NCBI GenBank assembly: GCA_020747065.1
Contig: JAGMVK010000018.1
Location: forward strand, 372,001-436,000
Length of the DNA: 64,000 bases
Direction: 5' to 3'
DNA from: Cadophora sp. MPI-SDFR-AT-0126
Lineage: Eukaryota > Ascomycota > Leotiomycetes > Helotiales > Ploettnerulaceae
Part shown: piece after piece, positions 1 to 8,713 of the stretch
Layout of the letters: each line of letters begins with the position of its first letter
How positions within the stretch are numbered: the first letter of the stretch is position 1
Notes under the pieces: model-generated
What the model saw: the letters and a program-made list of their open reading frames with translations, nothing else
Told to the model about the DNA's origin: nothing
Databases searched by the model: none
Translations under genes and position numbers: made by a program

Positions 1-181
1 GAAAGAGCACTTAGCCTTGTCGCTCAAATCTAGACTACTGAAGCCAAGTAGGGTCGTATGTGACAAAAGGAACAAGAGCTTTCACCCCGCCATGCCAACT
101 AAACCGTACTCCAAAAATAACGTGGTCCCATGAAGACATTCTCGATCGGCGCGTACCCTTGACCTTGTATTACATAACGTC
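1..181. other. Left flank, no gene recognised
   Basis: Unique-looking sequence of ordinary base composition before the mobile-element block. Short open stretches exist on both strands, but none shows a recognisable domain or a convincing gene structure. It is the presumed pre-insertion host DNA on the left side of the element that starts near 182. Confidence 0.4.
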
Positions 182-240
182 CCGCCCCCCCCTTCCGGCC
201 ACCCCCCCCCCCCCCTTCCGGCCGGCTTTTACACCAAAAC
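182..240 (+). repeat. Left inverted end with expanded poly-C tract
   Basis: TTCCGGCC occurs twice here, separated by a run of about 15 C. The right end has a single copy followed by ACCC. The left end has therefore probably expanded by slippage or partial duplication. Confidence 0.55.
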
Positions 241-412
241 TCACTACTTTTAATATATAATAATTAAATCATTTATTAATAAAAAAACTTTAAAATTTAA
301 AATTTGTATTATTTATTACTTGGGCTTTAATATTCTAGAGTCTTATTTATTTTATATTACGTAATATTATAAACTAAGTATTTAAAGTCTTAAAAATTTC
401 TCACTAACAAAT

Positions 413-634
413 TGTAACGACGCAATATTACTAAGTGCAGTATCAAGTATGGGAGCAAGAGGGTAGGCAAATAGTAATATTATAGGTCTGGTACGAAGGA
501 AACAAGAAGGTAAGGAGCCCTCACAGGAGGAGCGGTCCTATATATACACGAATCTGGTCCGGCTTCCGTCCGGTAATATTCCGGCTAAACCTGAGTACCC
601 CTATTTCCAGCACTTCCGTCACTTCAACGTTACA
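413..634 (-). repeat. 3' LTR of the Ty3 element
   Basis: A 222-bp copy, TGTAAC..GTTACA, that appears identical base for base to 7952-8173. It contains a TATATATA stretch, a plausible core promoter box. Confidence 0.95.
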
Positions 635-648
635 TCACCCCCCTCCTG
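635..648 (-). other. Polypurine tract of the Ty3 element
   Basis: On the minus strand this reads AGGAGGGGGGTGA directly against the 3' LTR, the expected place and composition for the plus-strand primer. Confidence 0.7.
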
Positions 649-1112
649 TAAGAGAGCTTGCCCCCAAGCTCTGAATCGTATTTCCACGTAGAATTATCGT
701 TGTACAAAACAGTAGAGATATACAGCTTTGGTAGGGAGATTCCGGAGGAAGTGTTGATCCGGCAGTGCTGGTCAACAACAATAGCAGTGGTAAGCGAGGT
801 AGTAACCTGACTGTAAAGCCGTCCGAAAGGCGTCCGAACCAGGTCTGGTGAGGCCATAATTGCTTGCTATTGTGCGTGTTGTAGTACTTAACAGCGCAGA
901 TCTCCAGAATTCTGACTTTCTTCTTCAAACAACTACAACTTCAAGCTCTGTAAGCGAACCTTGTACATGGAGATTTGTCGATCTGTACATATTGCTAATA
1001 CATTTTGATAGTCCGTATCAAACAAAATAAGCAATTCGAGAGTAAGTTAAGTTCTGAATTCCTGGTGGTTCAGCGGTGATTCGGAGTTGATTCGGTGTAT
1101 TGACATAAACAG

Positions 1113-1945
1113 TGCCTGCTCCAACCCCCGTCAACGCCCTCGAGTCCGCCTACCGCAAGCATTGCATCCGATGCGTCCGTCTGCTCGCCACGGAACCAGA
1201 CCATGTTTGCGAGTTCAACAGTGCCAGAAGCAAGAAGTGTGCGTACTGCAAGAAGCAAGCAGAAAAGTGCAATCCCGTAGGTACTCCCCATTTCCTTTTC
1301 CCAAATCCCGATTGTTGTGAATGTGGTCCGATTGTGATCCGGATAAGCCAAAATACTGATTTCTGTACCAGATTCCGCACTATATGGCTGAGGAATATCA
1401 CAAGCTCTCCCTCGCCATCACCGCCAAAGACAATGAGGGTATCATTTCTGCCTCCCAAGAGATCGATGCCGGATTGCGTGTTGCTGCCGCCAATGCCCCC
1501 AAGACACAGGGTGAGCTGCAGTTGGAGTTGTTGGAGGAAACCCGTGCTCTTCGCCGGGCTGTTGCGGATCTGGCCGCACAACAAGCTGTAGGTTACCCCC
1601 TTTTCTTTTGTCTTTTTCTTCTGTCATAAGTTTCGCTTGTAACTATCTCCATCTGGGATAGAGATCTGGTTCTGAATATACCTGTTTTCCCCTGTGCGAG
1701 ATTAGAATGACCTCCGATTGACGTGTGAATAGGGTCTGGTTTTGGCCCTAGGCCAAATCCGAGAGGAGATTGCCGCCGGTGCCACCAAGGTGGCTGAGAC
1801 CGTTCGTCGTGGTGGTGTCAAGCGTAAGAGAGTGGAGGGGGAGGAGGAGGAGGGAGAGTTGCCGGCCCGTTTCCGGGCAACTCGAAGTAGTGGACGCCCT
1901 GGTGGCGCGGGGGAGGGAGAGGAGATTCCAAATAACTTGGAATAG
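1113..1945 (+). CDS. Antisense accessory gene of the retrotransposon: Zn2Cys6-like, coiled-coil protein
   Basis: A spliced gene on the strand opposite gag-pol, between the pol end and the 3' LTR. Three coding exons can be read: about 1113-1276, 1372-1587 and 1733-1945. They are joined by introns 1277-1371 (GTAGGT..CCAG) and 1588-1732 (GTAGGT..ATAG), both phase 0. The first exon begins after an AG at 1111-1112, so the start lies in an unresolved upstream exon (an ATG at 967 is one candidate). The roughly 195-residue product has six cysteines spaced C-X2-C-X11-C-X9-C-X2-C-X6-C, close to the fungal Zn2Cys6 cluster but with a longer first loop. A Leu/Glu/Ala-rich helical stretch follows, then VKRKRV, an acidic run and a Gly/Arg-rich tail ending IPNNLE. 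I infer a nuclear, possibly DNA-binding product. Function is unknown. Confidence 0.65.
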
Positions 1946-2113
1946 GGGGAGAATAGGCCCTGTTTCGGATTGGCTTCGTCGTTGGTTCTTCGTGGCTGTA
2001 CCTTCGGTCAGACTTCTCATGCGGGAGTAGCCCCCTGTGGCGAAACCGGTGAGATGTTCTGGCTGGGGTGCAGTCGCAAGACCGCGGCGTTGGTGCTTTG
2101 AATCAGAGGGTAT

Positions 2114-5100
2114 TTAGATGGTCTGAATCAAACCTCGTTTTGCCGTCTTGCCAACTGGTCTATTGTCTTCCAAGTGACTGTAGTCGTCTTCTCCATTCTC
2201 CCATGCGGCTAACCATTCGGGCAGGTTTCGGGGTGGTCCCGGAGCAGAAGGGTTAACTTGGTGAAAATCTCTTAACTTGTGAGGCGACCCCATCAAATTA
2301 GACGCGTTGTACCATGTAGTATCAGGATCGTGGCCTACCCAACTGACTTGATACTTTAAGGTGTTGCGGTACAATCGCGATGCGAGAACTTCTTGCACTT
2401 CCCATTCTTCTTGTCCCTCAATTACCTCGGGGGGGTTTCGGGGCTGTTCCTGACCAGGTAAGGGGTCATTTGGGTCCCGGAACAACAGCTCAGGAGCAAA
2501 CACATCATGAATATTCGATCCTGCAGGTAACTGGAGCTGATAGGAGTTCCCTACTTGACGTAGGATTTCAAATGGCCCTTCCCATTGATTACCGAGCTTG
2601 CGGCTTGGTCGGTGGCTTTTGAGGTTCTTGGTAGACAGGTACACTTTGTCACCTACTTGGAAATCGACAGGTCTGCGATGCTGGTTTACAGCCCTTGCCA
2701 TGCGATCCTGCGCAGCCTGCATATTCGATTTAGCCAACTCCCACGCCTCTTTCATGCGTTCTGCCACTGCTTTAGCATCACGGTAGTTGAGCCTTTCCAG
2801 AGGAGTGGTAGCTTTAGGAGAGTTCCAATCCCAACTATTCCTCGGATCTGATCCGAATTTGAGCCGGTACGGGGCCATACCAATGGAGGCATGAGGAAGG
2901 GTTATCTGGGCTCGATCTATTAATGGAATCAGTTCGCTCCAGTTGTCCTGGTAGAAGTTGACAAATGGCCGTAATCTCTGATCGATATACCTGTTCATGA
3001 TCTCCGTCTGGCCATCGGTCTCCTTGTGATATGCCGTAGAAAGCTTGACTTTAACGCCGATGATCCGGCAGAACTCTTTCCAAAACGATGAGACGAACTG
3101 CGGCCCTCGATCCGATACAATCGACTCCGGAGTATGTCCGAATCGGTAGATCCACTGGATGAAGAGTTTGGCGGTACCGCGTGCGTCAATATCTTGGTGG
3201 CAAGGAATCGTCACGGAATCCTTTCCCAGGCGGTCGATAAACACTAGGATTCTGTCGTAACCATGCTTGTCCTTTGGGAAATCCTTGTAATCCATACACA
3301 AATGCTGCATAGGATAACTTGGAATTGGTAGTGGGTGGAGAAGGCCTTGCTGTTTGGAATGCTTGGAGTGCGAGAATTGACAGGCTCGGCAATTTCTTAC
3401 GTACCGGTTGCAGTCCGAACCCATTCCGACCCAGTAGTACTTCGGGGCCAGGAGTTGATACGTCTTCAACCCACTGGGGTGAGCAATGGACGGCTGGTCG
3501 TGCACTTCTTTGATCAACCTGGTGCAAAGGGGAGTATTGCGTTGTACGCAGAGTCGATCTTTGAAGAGCAGGAGTCCATCCTTAATCGAGTAGTCTTTGG
3601 GTAAGGATTTTCGCACGTCGGCAAAGGCAGTACGATTGTCCTGACAAAGCTTTTCAATGAGGTTAAAAGAGTCCAGGGGAGCATTCGGAGGAGCTTCTGC
3701 CTCGGCAGTGGTCAACGGCGAGAGAGATGCCGCAACTACGGAGGAAACAAACCGTTCCGCCAGCTCAGAATTGATGCGGGGGTCGAGCCTTCCCGGTGCC
3801 AGTAGGGTTCGGCTCCGACTATCTTTCTGGACCTGTTTCTGTACTTCCAAATCCTGCTCCCGACGGCTCAAGATGTCCGCCCTCTGGTTATCTTTACCAG
3901 GGGTATACATGATTTGGAAGTTAAAGTCAGAGAGAAATTCCATCCAACGAGCTTGCTTAGCGGTGAGCACTTTAGTGGTCATGAAGTACTCCAGAGAGCG
4001 GTGGTCCGAATATACCTCGATTCTGTTCCGAAGGGACATCAACTCTGGGCGCCACTTGTGAAAGCTTTCCACGATGGCGTACAGTTCTTTGTCGTGGATT
4101 TCCCAGTTTGGTTCGTGACCGTTGAGTACGTGCGAATAGAATCCGAGTGGGTACCATTGTTTGTCGTCGTGCTGTTGTGACACCACTCCAGCGATTACCC
4201 CGTCAGAAGCATCCGTTTCCAGCTTGGTAGGCAATTCCGGCTGGAAATGGTAAATCCGTTGAATTGACAGCAACTGCTTTCGGAGCTCTTCAAACGCAAC
4301 GCGACACTCTTCTGTCCAATTCCAGGCTACTGTAGGTCGAGTAAGCGCAGACAGAGGTTTGGCAATGAGCCCGAAGTTGCGTATGAATTGTCGGTAAAAA
4401 CCACAGAACCCTAGGTACGACTTGACGGCTGTCACGGTCTTGGGGTACTTCCAGTTGCGCAGTGGTTCAACCTTCTCCGGATCTGCCTCGATACCCTCAG
4501 TGGTTACTATATAGCCCAGGTACTTAGTGCGGGTGACATGGAATTCGCATTTCTTGATGTCAGCTTGCAATCCGGCTTCCATCAAACGCTTCAGTACAGA
4601 TTCTACGTGGGCCTGGTGTTCCCCTACAGATTCGGAGTAGATTAGGATATCGTCCAGGTAAGCCATGCAGAAGTTGTCCAGGTAGTCAAGGAGTACGTCG
4701 TTCATATAACGTTGGTATGTGCCAGGTCCATTGCAAAGGCCAAATGGTAGTACCTTACACTTATATGATCCGTATCTGGTCCGAAACGTGGTATACTCCT
4801 CGGAGGCTGGATCCATGCGGATGCGGTTGAAGGCGGCCCGAATATCCAATTTTGTAAATATCTTTGCATTCGACACTCTAGCAAGGAGCTCGTCGATTCG
4901 GGGGATTGGATAAGCGTCTTTTCGTGTGAGGGCATTCAGCTTGCGATAATCAATGCAGAATCGCAGACCTCCATCGGGCTTTTTGACAAAGAGTACAGGT
5001 GATGCAAATGGGCTCTGGCTCGACTCGATAAAACCCTTGTCTAGATTCTCCAGGAGGTACTCCTTCATCACTTTGAGCTCCTCTGTTGATTGACGATAGA

Positions 5101-6043
5101 GAGGAGAGTAGGCGTCAGGTAGTGGCCCCTCAAGATGAATCTTGTGGTCGTAATATCGATGAGGTGGAAGAGTATCTGCATCTTTCTTGGAAAATGCCGA
5201 CTTCAGGTGTTGGTACTGTTTCGGAAGCCTTTCGGATAGGAGTCGGGCGGTGTCAGGATCTTCCGGTTCATACTGTTCCTGTAAGATGCGGTCTATCTCA
5301 TAGATACTGGTTTGGAAGAACTCGGTATCTTTGCGTTTCATGTTGAAATGGAAGGCGTTTGCGCTGATCTCGCAGATAAACACAGATGTAGGTGGTGTCC
5401 TCGATGGTTTGCATTTTAATTTCCGGACCCGTAAAGGTCCTTCACTTGCGGGGGACAATATCGGGGCCGGTTCGGGAGCGACTCGGAGGAGATGTTCTCC
5501 TAGCATTTGAACTGTGAAGGGGAGATGTTTTCGTCGCATCTCGTCCTTTTGGATTGCCAGATCTCTGCGGTTTGCGTCGCTCTGGTAGTCTCGTCGTGGA
5601 GGGAGCTGCGTGCGTGGAAAGGGCAAGACTAGCTCCCGAGACCATTGTTTGGTAGGCGGGTAATCAGATGGCCACAAAAATCGATTCTGGTCTGTCTGCA
5701 ACTTGAGACGGAATCGACGCATCCATTTGACGCCTATTATCATATCCTGCTTCCCTAGGTCAAGGATCACAAAGGGACAGTTATACACGCGTCGACCGTC
5801 AATCGTCAAGTGCAGACGCATGTAGTGGGTGGCGTGGCTTCGGACGGAGTTCTGAAAACCACGGATTGGTACAGTGTGCGGGAGGGGCTGAATCTTCACT
5901 CCTAACGCCCTCGAAAGGCGTGTGGATATGGTCCGATTCACGAAGAGATAACCGTTTGCTCCAGTGTCTGCTAATGCGGAGAGTGCAACTCCTAATCCAT
6001 TCATACTAAGTGTACAATTGACTACGAACTGCTTCCCCCCCAT
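2114..6043 (-). CDS. pol: Pol polyprotein: protease, RT, RNase H, integrase, chromodomain
   Basis: About 1,309 residues from the ATG at 6043. Domains in order: retropepsin with DTGA near residue 27; Ty3-type reverse transcriptase with FCIDYRKLN and the catalytic YLDD; RNase H with ETDASDG and YSDHRSLEYF; integrase with a zinc-binding HPSG..CRAC region and the acidic triad in MDYKD, VSDRGPQF and TDGQTEIMNRY. A C-terminal chromodomain (EEWEVQEVLASR.., YQVSWVGHDPDTTWYNASNL) probably steers integration to particular chromatin. No frameshifts or stops are seen. The pol frame is open across the gag stop in the -1 frame, so expression may be by -1 frameshifting or reinitiation. I did not find a classical slippery heptamer. 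Confidence 0.95.
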   Translation of the reverse strand: MGGKQFVVNCTLSMNGLGVALSALADTGANGYLFVNRTISTRLSRALGVKIQPLPHTVPIRGFQNSVRSHATHYMRLHLTIDGRRVYNCPFVILDLGKQDMIIGVKWMRRFRLKLQTDQNRFLWPSDYPPTKQWSRELVLPFPRTQLPPRRDYQSDANRRDLAIQKDEMRRKHLPFTVQMLGEHLLRVAPEPAPILSPASEGPLRVRKLKCKPSRTPPTSVFICEISANAFHFNMKRKDTEFFQTSIYEIDRILQEQYEPEDPDTARLLSERLPKQYQHLKSAFSKKDADTLPPHRYYDHKIHLEGPLPDAYSPLYRQSTEELKVMKEYLLENLDKGFIESSQSPFASPVLFVKKPDGGLRFCIDYRKLNALTRKDAYPIPRIDELLARVSNAKIFTKLDIRAAFNRIRMDPASEEYTTFRTRYGSYKCKVLPFGLCNGPGTYQRYMNDVLLDYLDNFCMAYLDDILIYSESVGEHQAHVESVLKRLMEAGLQADIKKCEFHVTRTKYLGYIVTTEGIEADPEKVEPLRNWKYPKTVTAVKSYLGFCGFYRQFIRNFGLIAKPLSALTRPTVAWNWTEECRVAFEELRKQLLSIQRIYHFQPELPTKLETDASDGVIAGVVSQQHDDKQWYPLGFYSHVLNGHEPNWEIHDKELYAIVESFHKWRPELMSLRNRIEVYSDHRSLEYFMTTKVLTAKQARWMEFLSDFNFQIMYTPGKDNQRADILSRREQDLEVQKQVQKDSRSRTLLAPGRLDPRINSELAERFVSSVVAASLSPLTTAEAEAPPNAPLDSFNLIEKLCQDNRTAFADVRKSLPKDYSIKDGLLLFKDRLCVQRNTPLCTRLIKEVHDQPSIAHPSGLKTYQLLAPKYYWVGMGSDCNRYVRNCRACQFSHSKHSKQQGLLHPLPIPSYPMQHLCMDYKDFPKDKHGYDRILVFIDRLGKDSVTIPCHQDIDARGTAKLFIQWIYRFGHTPESIVSDRGPQFVSSFWKEFCRIIGVKVKLSTAYHKETDGQTEIMNRYIDQRLRPFVNFYQDNWSELIPLIDRAQITLPHASIGMAPYRLKFGSDPRNSWDWNSPKATTPLERLNYRDAKAVAERMKEAWELAKSNMQAAQDRMARAVNQHRRPVDFQVGDKVYLSTKNLKSHRPSRKLGNQWEGPFEILRQVGNSYQLQLPAGSNIHDVFAPELLFRDPNDPLPGQEQPRNPPEVIEGQEEWEVQEVLASRLYRNTLKYQVSWVGHDPDTTWYNASNLMGSPHKLRDFHQVNPSAPGPPRNLPEWLAAWENGEDDYSHLEDNRPVGKTAKRGLIQTI

Positions 6044-6105
6044 TAGAGAGTTCAAATCGAGTTTTGACAGATCACATTTGCGCAGGCCTAAGAAGGAGTC
6101 TTTTC

Positions 6106-7695
6106 CTAGGCCTCTTCGTTTTCCTGCATTTGATCTTCCTCACTCTCCGCTATCCCTTCAGCATCATCATTGACTTCCTCCTCGTCAAGGACCTGAACCT
6201 TAGCCGATTCGGGACAGTCTGACTTGTAGTGTCCAAACTTTCCGCACCCATAACACTTCACCTGCGGGTCGCCAGAACCTCCCTGAGGTTTCTGCGTGCC
6301 CTCCCGACGCGGTAGGGTGGGAGTTGCGAAGGTCTGCGATGTTGAGTGGTGGTGGAAGGGAGCGTTGGGAGAAGAAGTAGGTTTAAGTACTGGTTGAGAA
6401 GTGGGTGGTCCGGAAGTCTTCCGAAAGGGGCCCGACCTGGCTGCCCTCCTGGGAGAGTCTGATTTACGGAGGCTGGCAAGAGACGGGTTGAGTTGTGCAT
6501 TCCGTCGCCTATCAGCGTCAATTGAGATGAGATGGGTTACCATCGCCGTGTAGTCGTCTTGCCATAAGCTCTTGACTGACGTGGTGGCGGCACGAAGCTG
6601 GGGGGTGATTTTGAGCCACATGAAGAAGAACCATTCTGTACGGGCCACATTTCCTTGGATTGCGGTATTCTGGAATCTCGCACGAAATTGGGCAAAGGTT
6701 TCGCGTGCGTGATCTGGTTCTTGCATATTCATATCGAAGAACTTAGTACGAGCCTCGTAGGCTTCATTTCCAGTAAGGAAGTAGGTCTCCAGTAAAGAAA
6801 TCATTTCCTGGGCTGTCCGGAACGTATCAGTTTCGGACAGGTATTGAGGCTCTAGGTAAGAGCGGGCTAGGCCAGTGGTCGATCCCCACACTAAAGCTCG
6901 CTGTGCTCGAGCGTCTGGGTAGAGACTCGCGTTGACCTCTAATCGATCTTTAACTGAAGCTTTCCATTGCTTGAACGTCGGGTCGGTTCCTTCGTCCAAG
7001 GGAGAGATCTTTTCTGTGAGCTGTGCCTTAGGTCCCCGAGGGGCATCCGATTCCGCCCCGTATGTGGTAAGGGGGGTATTTTCTGGCTCAAACGGGGTAC
7101 GTCCACTCTGACCTGTGGATTCGTCTCTTTCCGTTGATCGAATAATCGGCGGCACGGTTCCAAGGGGAATCGAGGTAGGATTGGCGGGGGGTGCTACTGG
7201 CGTGGCTCGAGCGGAAATTAGCAATTGCTCGATACGAGCCAAGGAGGCCTCTTGAGCACGATTTCGATTCTCCATGGATTGGATAATTCCTCTCAACACG
7301 TCTGGGTCGCTGAAGTCTCTCTCATCTCGGTTTGCGCGACCTTTGCCTTTGTTGCCTCGAGTCCTGCGGCCAGAAAGGCTTCCGGCTGGAGTTGGAGAGT
7401 TGAGAGTGTTGTCAGTGGCTCCGCTAGACGGACCTGCCGTGTTAGTGGTATCCATGATAGGAATAGGAGAAGATTCGGGCGTGATTCGGGTCAGTCCCGA
7501 AATAGGGGTTCCAGGAGTGTTGAGGGGACACTTCGCAATTTCCCAGCAAGGGATATTAGCATTAGGGTAGTTTTTGTACGCCGCAACTCCATAGGCGGTG
7601 GGAGTTGCGCGGTTGCGTTCCGAAGGGGAACGAAGGTAGTTTAAGAGAGTTTCGTAAACTTGAGGGTTCCGGTAGCAGTAGTTGCGATACCTCAA
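6106..7695 (-). CDS. gag: Gag polyprotein with zinc knuckle
   Basis: An open frame of about 529 residues that ends 51 bp before the pol open region. The middle resembles retrotransposon Gag (FKQWKASVKDRL, DHARETFAQFRARF). Near the C terminus is a single CCHC knuckle, CYGCGKFGHYKSDC, which binds the RNA genome, followed by an acidic tail. The first in-frame ATG is at 7455 (MDTTNTAG..), giving about 449 residues. Codons upstream to 7695 look protein-like but lack an ATG. A further coding-like stretch in another frame lies at about 7731-7855 (ATG at 7808) and might supply the true N terminus through a splice or frameshift. The start is therefore unresolved. Confidence 0.85.
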   Translation of the reverse strand: MRYRNYCYRNPQVYETLLNYLRSPSERNRATPTAYGVAAYKNYPNANIPCWEIAKCPLNTPGTPISGLTRITPESSPIPIMDTTNTAGPSSGATDNTLNSPTPAGSLSGRRTRGNKGKGRANRDERDFSDPDVLRGIIQSMENRNRAQEASLARIEQLLISARATPVAPPANPTSIPLGTVPPIIRSTERDESTGQSGRTPFEPENTPLTTYGAESDAPRGPKAQLTEKISPLDEGTDPTFKQWKASVKDRLEVNASLYPDARAQRALVWGSTTGLARSYLEPQYLSETDTFRTAQEMISLLETYFLTGNEAYEARTKFFDMNMQEPDHARETFAQFRARFQNTAIQGNVARTEWFFFMWLKITPQLRAATTSVKSLWQDDYTAMVTHLISIDADRRRNAQLNPSLASLRKSDSPRRAARSGPFRKTSGPPTSQPVLKPTSSPNAPFHHHSTSQTFATPTLPRREGTQKPQGGSGDPQVKCYGCGKFGHYKSDCPESAKVQVLDEEEVNDDAEGIAESEEDQMQENEEA

Positions 7696-7951
7696 ATTTG
7701 TCCACAGCGGCCTCTGTGCGGAGGGGGTTATTTGGAGTCTCTGTCAATGAAGACTACTCCACTCTGATTATACTGATTTGCGACGAGCAGAACCAAACCC
7801 TGGTTCATCAGTTCGTTCAGGAGATCTCTGGAATCCTGACTCTTCGAGGATAGCAATCGGGGGCGATTCGGATAAGAATCGGTCGACTGTATCTTCTGGG
7901 TGGTGGGATATTATATAGGCCGTCCCCGGCGGGAGTGACCTTCTTGTTTAA

Positions 7952-8173
7952 TGTAACGACGCAATATTACTAAGTGCAGTATCAAGTATGGGAGCAAGAG
8001 GGTAGGCAAATAGTAATATTATAGGTCTGGTACGAAGGAAACAAGAAGGTAAGGAGCCCTCACAGGAGGAGCGGTCCTATATATACACGAATCTGGTCCG
8101 GCTTCCGTCCGGTAATATTCCGGCTAAACCTGAGTACCCCTATTTCCAGCACTTCCGTCACTTCAACGTTACA
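7952..8173 (-). repeat. 5' LTR of the Ty3 element
   Basis: A 222-bp copy that appears identical to 413-634. It is followed on its right by the CAAAT target-site duplication at 8174-8178, matched by 408-412 on the other side. It should contain the promoter for gag-pol. Confidence 0.95.
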
Positions 8174-8680
8174 CAAATTTAGTGTAAAATCGATTTTTTT
8201 TTAAATTTTTAAATAACTTTTGAAATTATTAATAGATTAAGCTAAAACTTTAAAAAAAAGTTATATTATAACTAGGTTCTTAATAATCTAGAGTTTAAAA
8301 ACTTTTTCTCTTATAATAATTAAAAAATCGAGTAAATTATAGCGCCTTATACAAATTATTTGTATAAGAGAAATTAATTACCTAAGTAAAAAGTAACTAC
8401 TAATAAATTCATATTAAAACTCTCTAAGATTTAAAATTTATATATAAATTTTATATTATTAAAGTTTTAAGTAATTTTATCTATTTATTAAATAGTTATT
8501 TATAAGTGATTTTTGATGTTTTTTATATGTAAAAACTAGAATTTAAGATTACGTAATAATTTACAACTTAAATTAAATTTACCTTTACAAATCTAGTTAC
8601 TTAACTATAAGAAATATAGCTATAAAAAATTATTTAATATTATTAATTAGTTGTGTTTTTATTAATACCTCAAAATCGCG

Positions 8681-8713
8681 TTTTTTAGTGTAAAAGGGTG
8701 GCCGGAAGGGCGG
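8681..8713 (-). repeat. Right inverted end of the AT-rich element
   Basis: On the minus strand the sequence from 8713 reads CCGCCCTTCCGGCCACCC, then TTTTACACTAAAA. It is the inverted counterpart of the left end near 182-240. It also marks where the pseudogene reading frame to its right is cut off. Confidence 0.55.

Larger units (their letters stand above)
413..8173 (-). mobile_element. Complete Ty3/gypsy chromodomain LTR retrotransposon
   Basis: A 7,761-bp element read on the minus strand: 5' LTR 7952-8173, gag, pol, then 3' LTR 413-634. The ends are TGTAAC..GTTACA. The 5-bp direct repeat CAAAT sits immediately outside both LTRs (408-412 and 8174-8178), proving one insertion event. The two 222-bp LTRs look identical and both long reading frames are open, so the insertion is recent. 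The Pol order protease, RT, RNase H, integrase, chromodomain defines a chromodomain Ty3 lineage. A purine-rich tract (minus strand, 635-648) precedes the 3' LTR. I could not match the region beside the 5' LTR to a standard TGG-type tRNA primer site. An extra spliced gene lies on the opposite strand at 1113-1945. Confidence 0.95.
182..8713. mobile_element. AT-rich inverted-repeat element, split by the Ty3 retrotransposon
   Basis: The two outer edges are related in inverted orientation. The left edge reads CCGCCC then C-tract then TTCCGGCC..TTTTACACCAAAA. The right edge, read on the minus strand, begins CCGCCCTTCCGGCCACCC and continues TTTTACACTAAAA. Inside each edge the DNA is extremely AT-rich (about 241-412 and 8174-8690). 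Removing the retrotransposon at 413-8173 leaves an element of roughly 0.77 kb with no coding capacity, so it looks like a non-autonomous DNA transposon (MITE-like) degraded by RIP. I cannot assign a superfamily, and no clear target duplication is visible. Confidence 0.6.
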
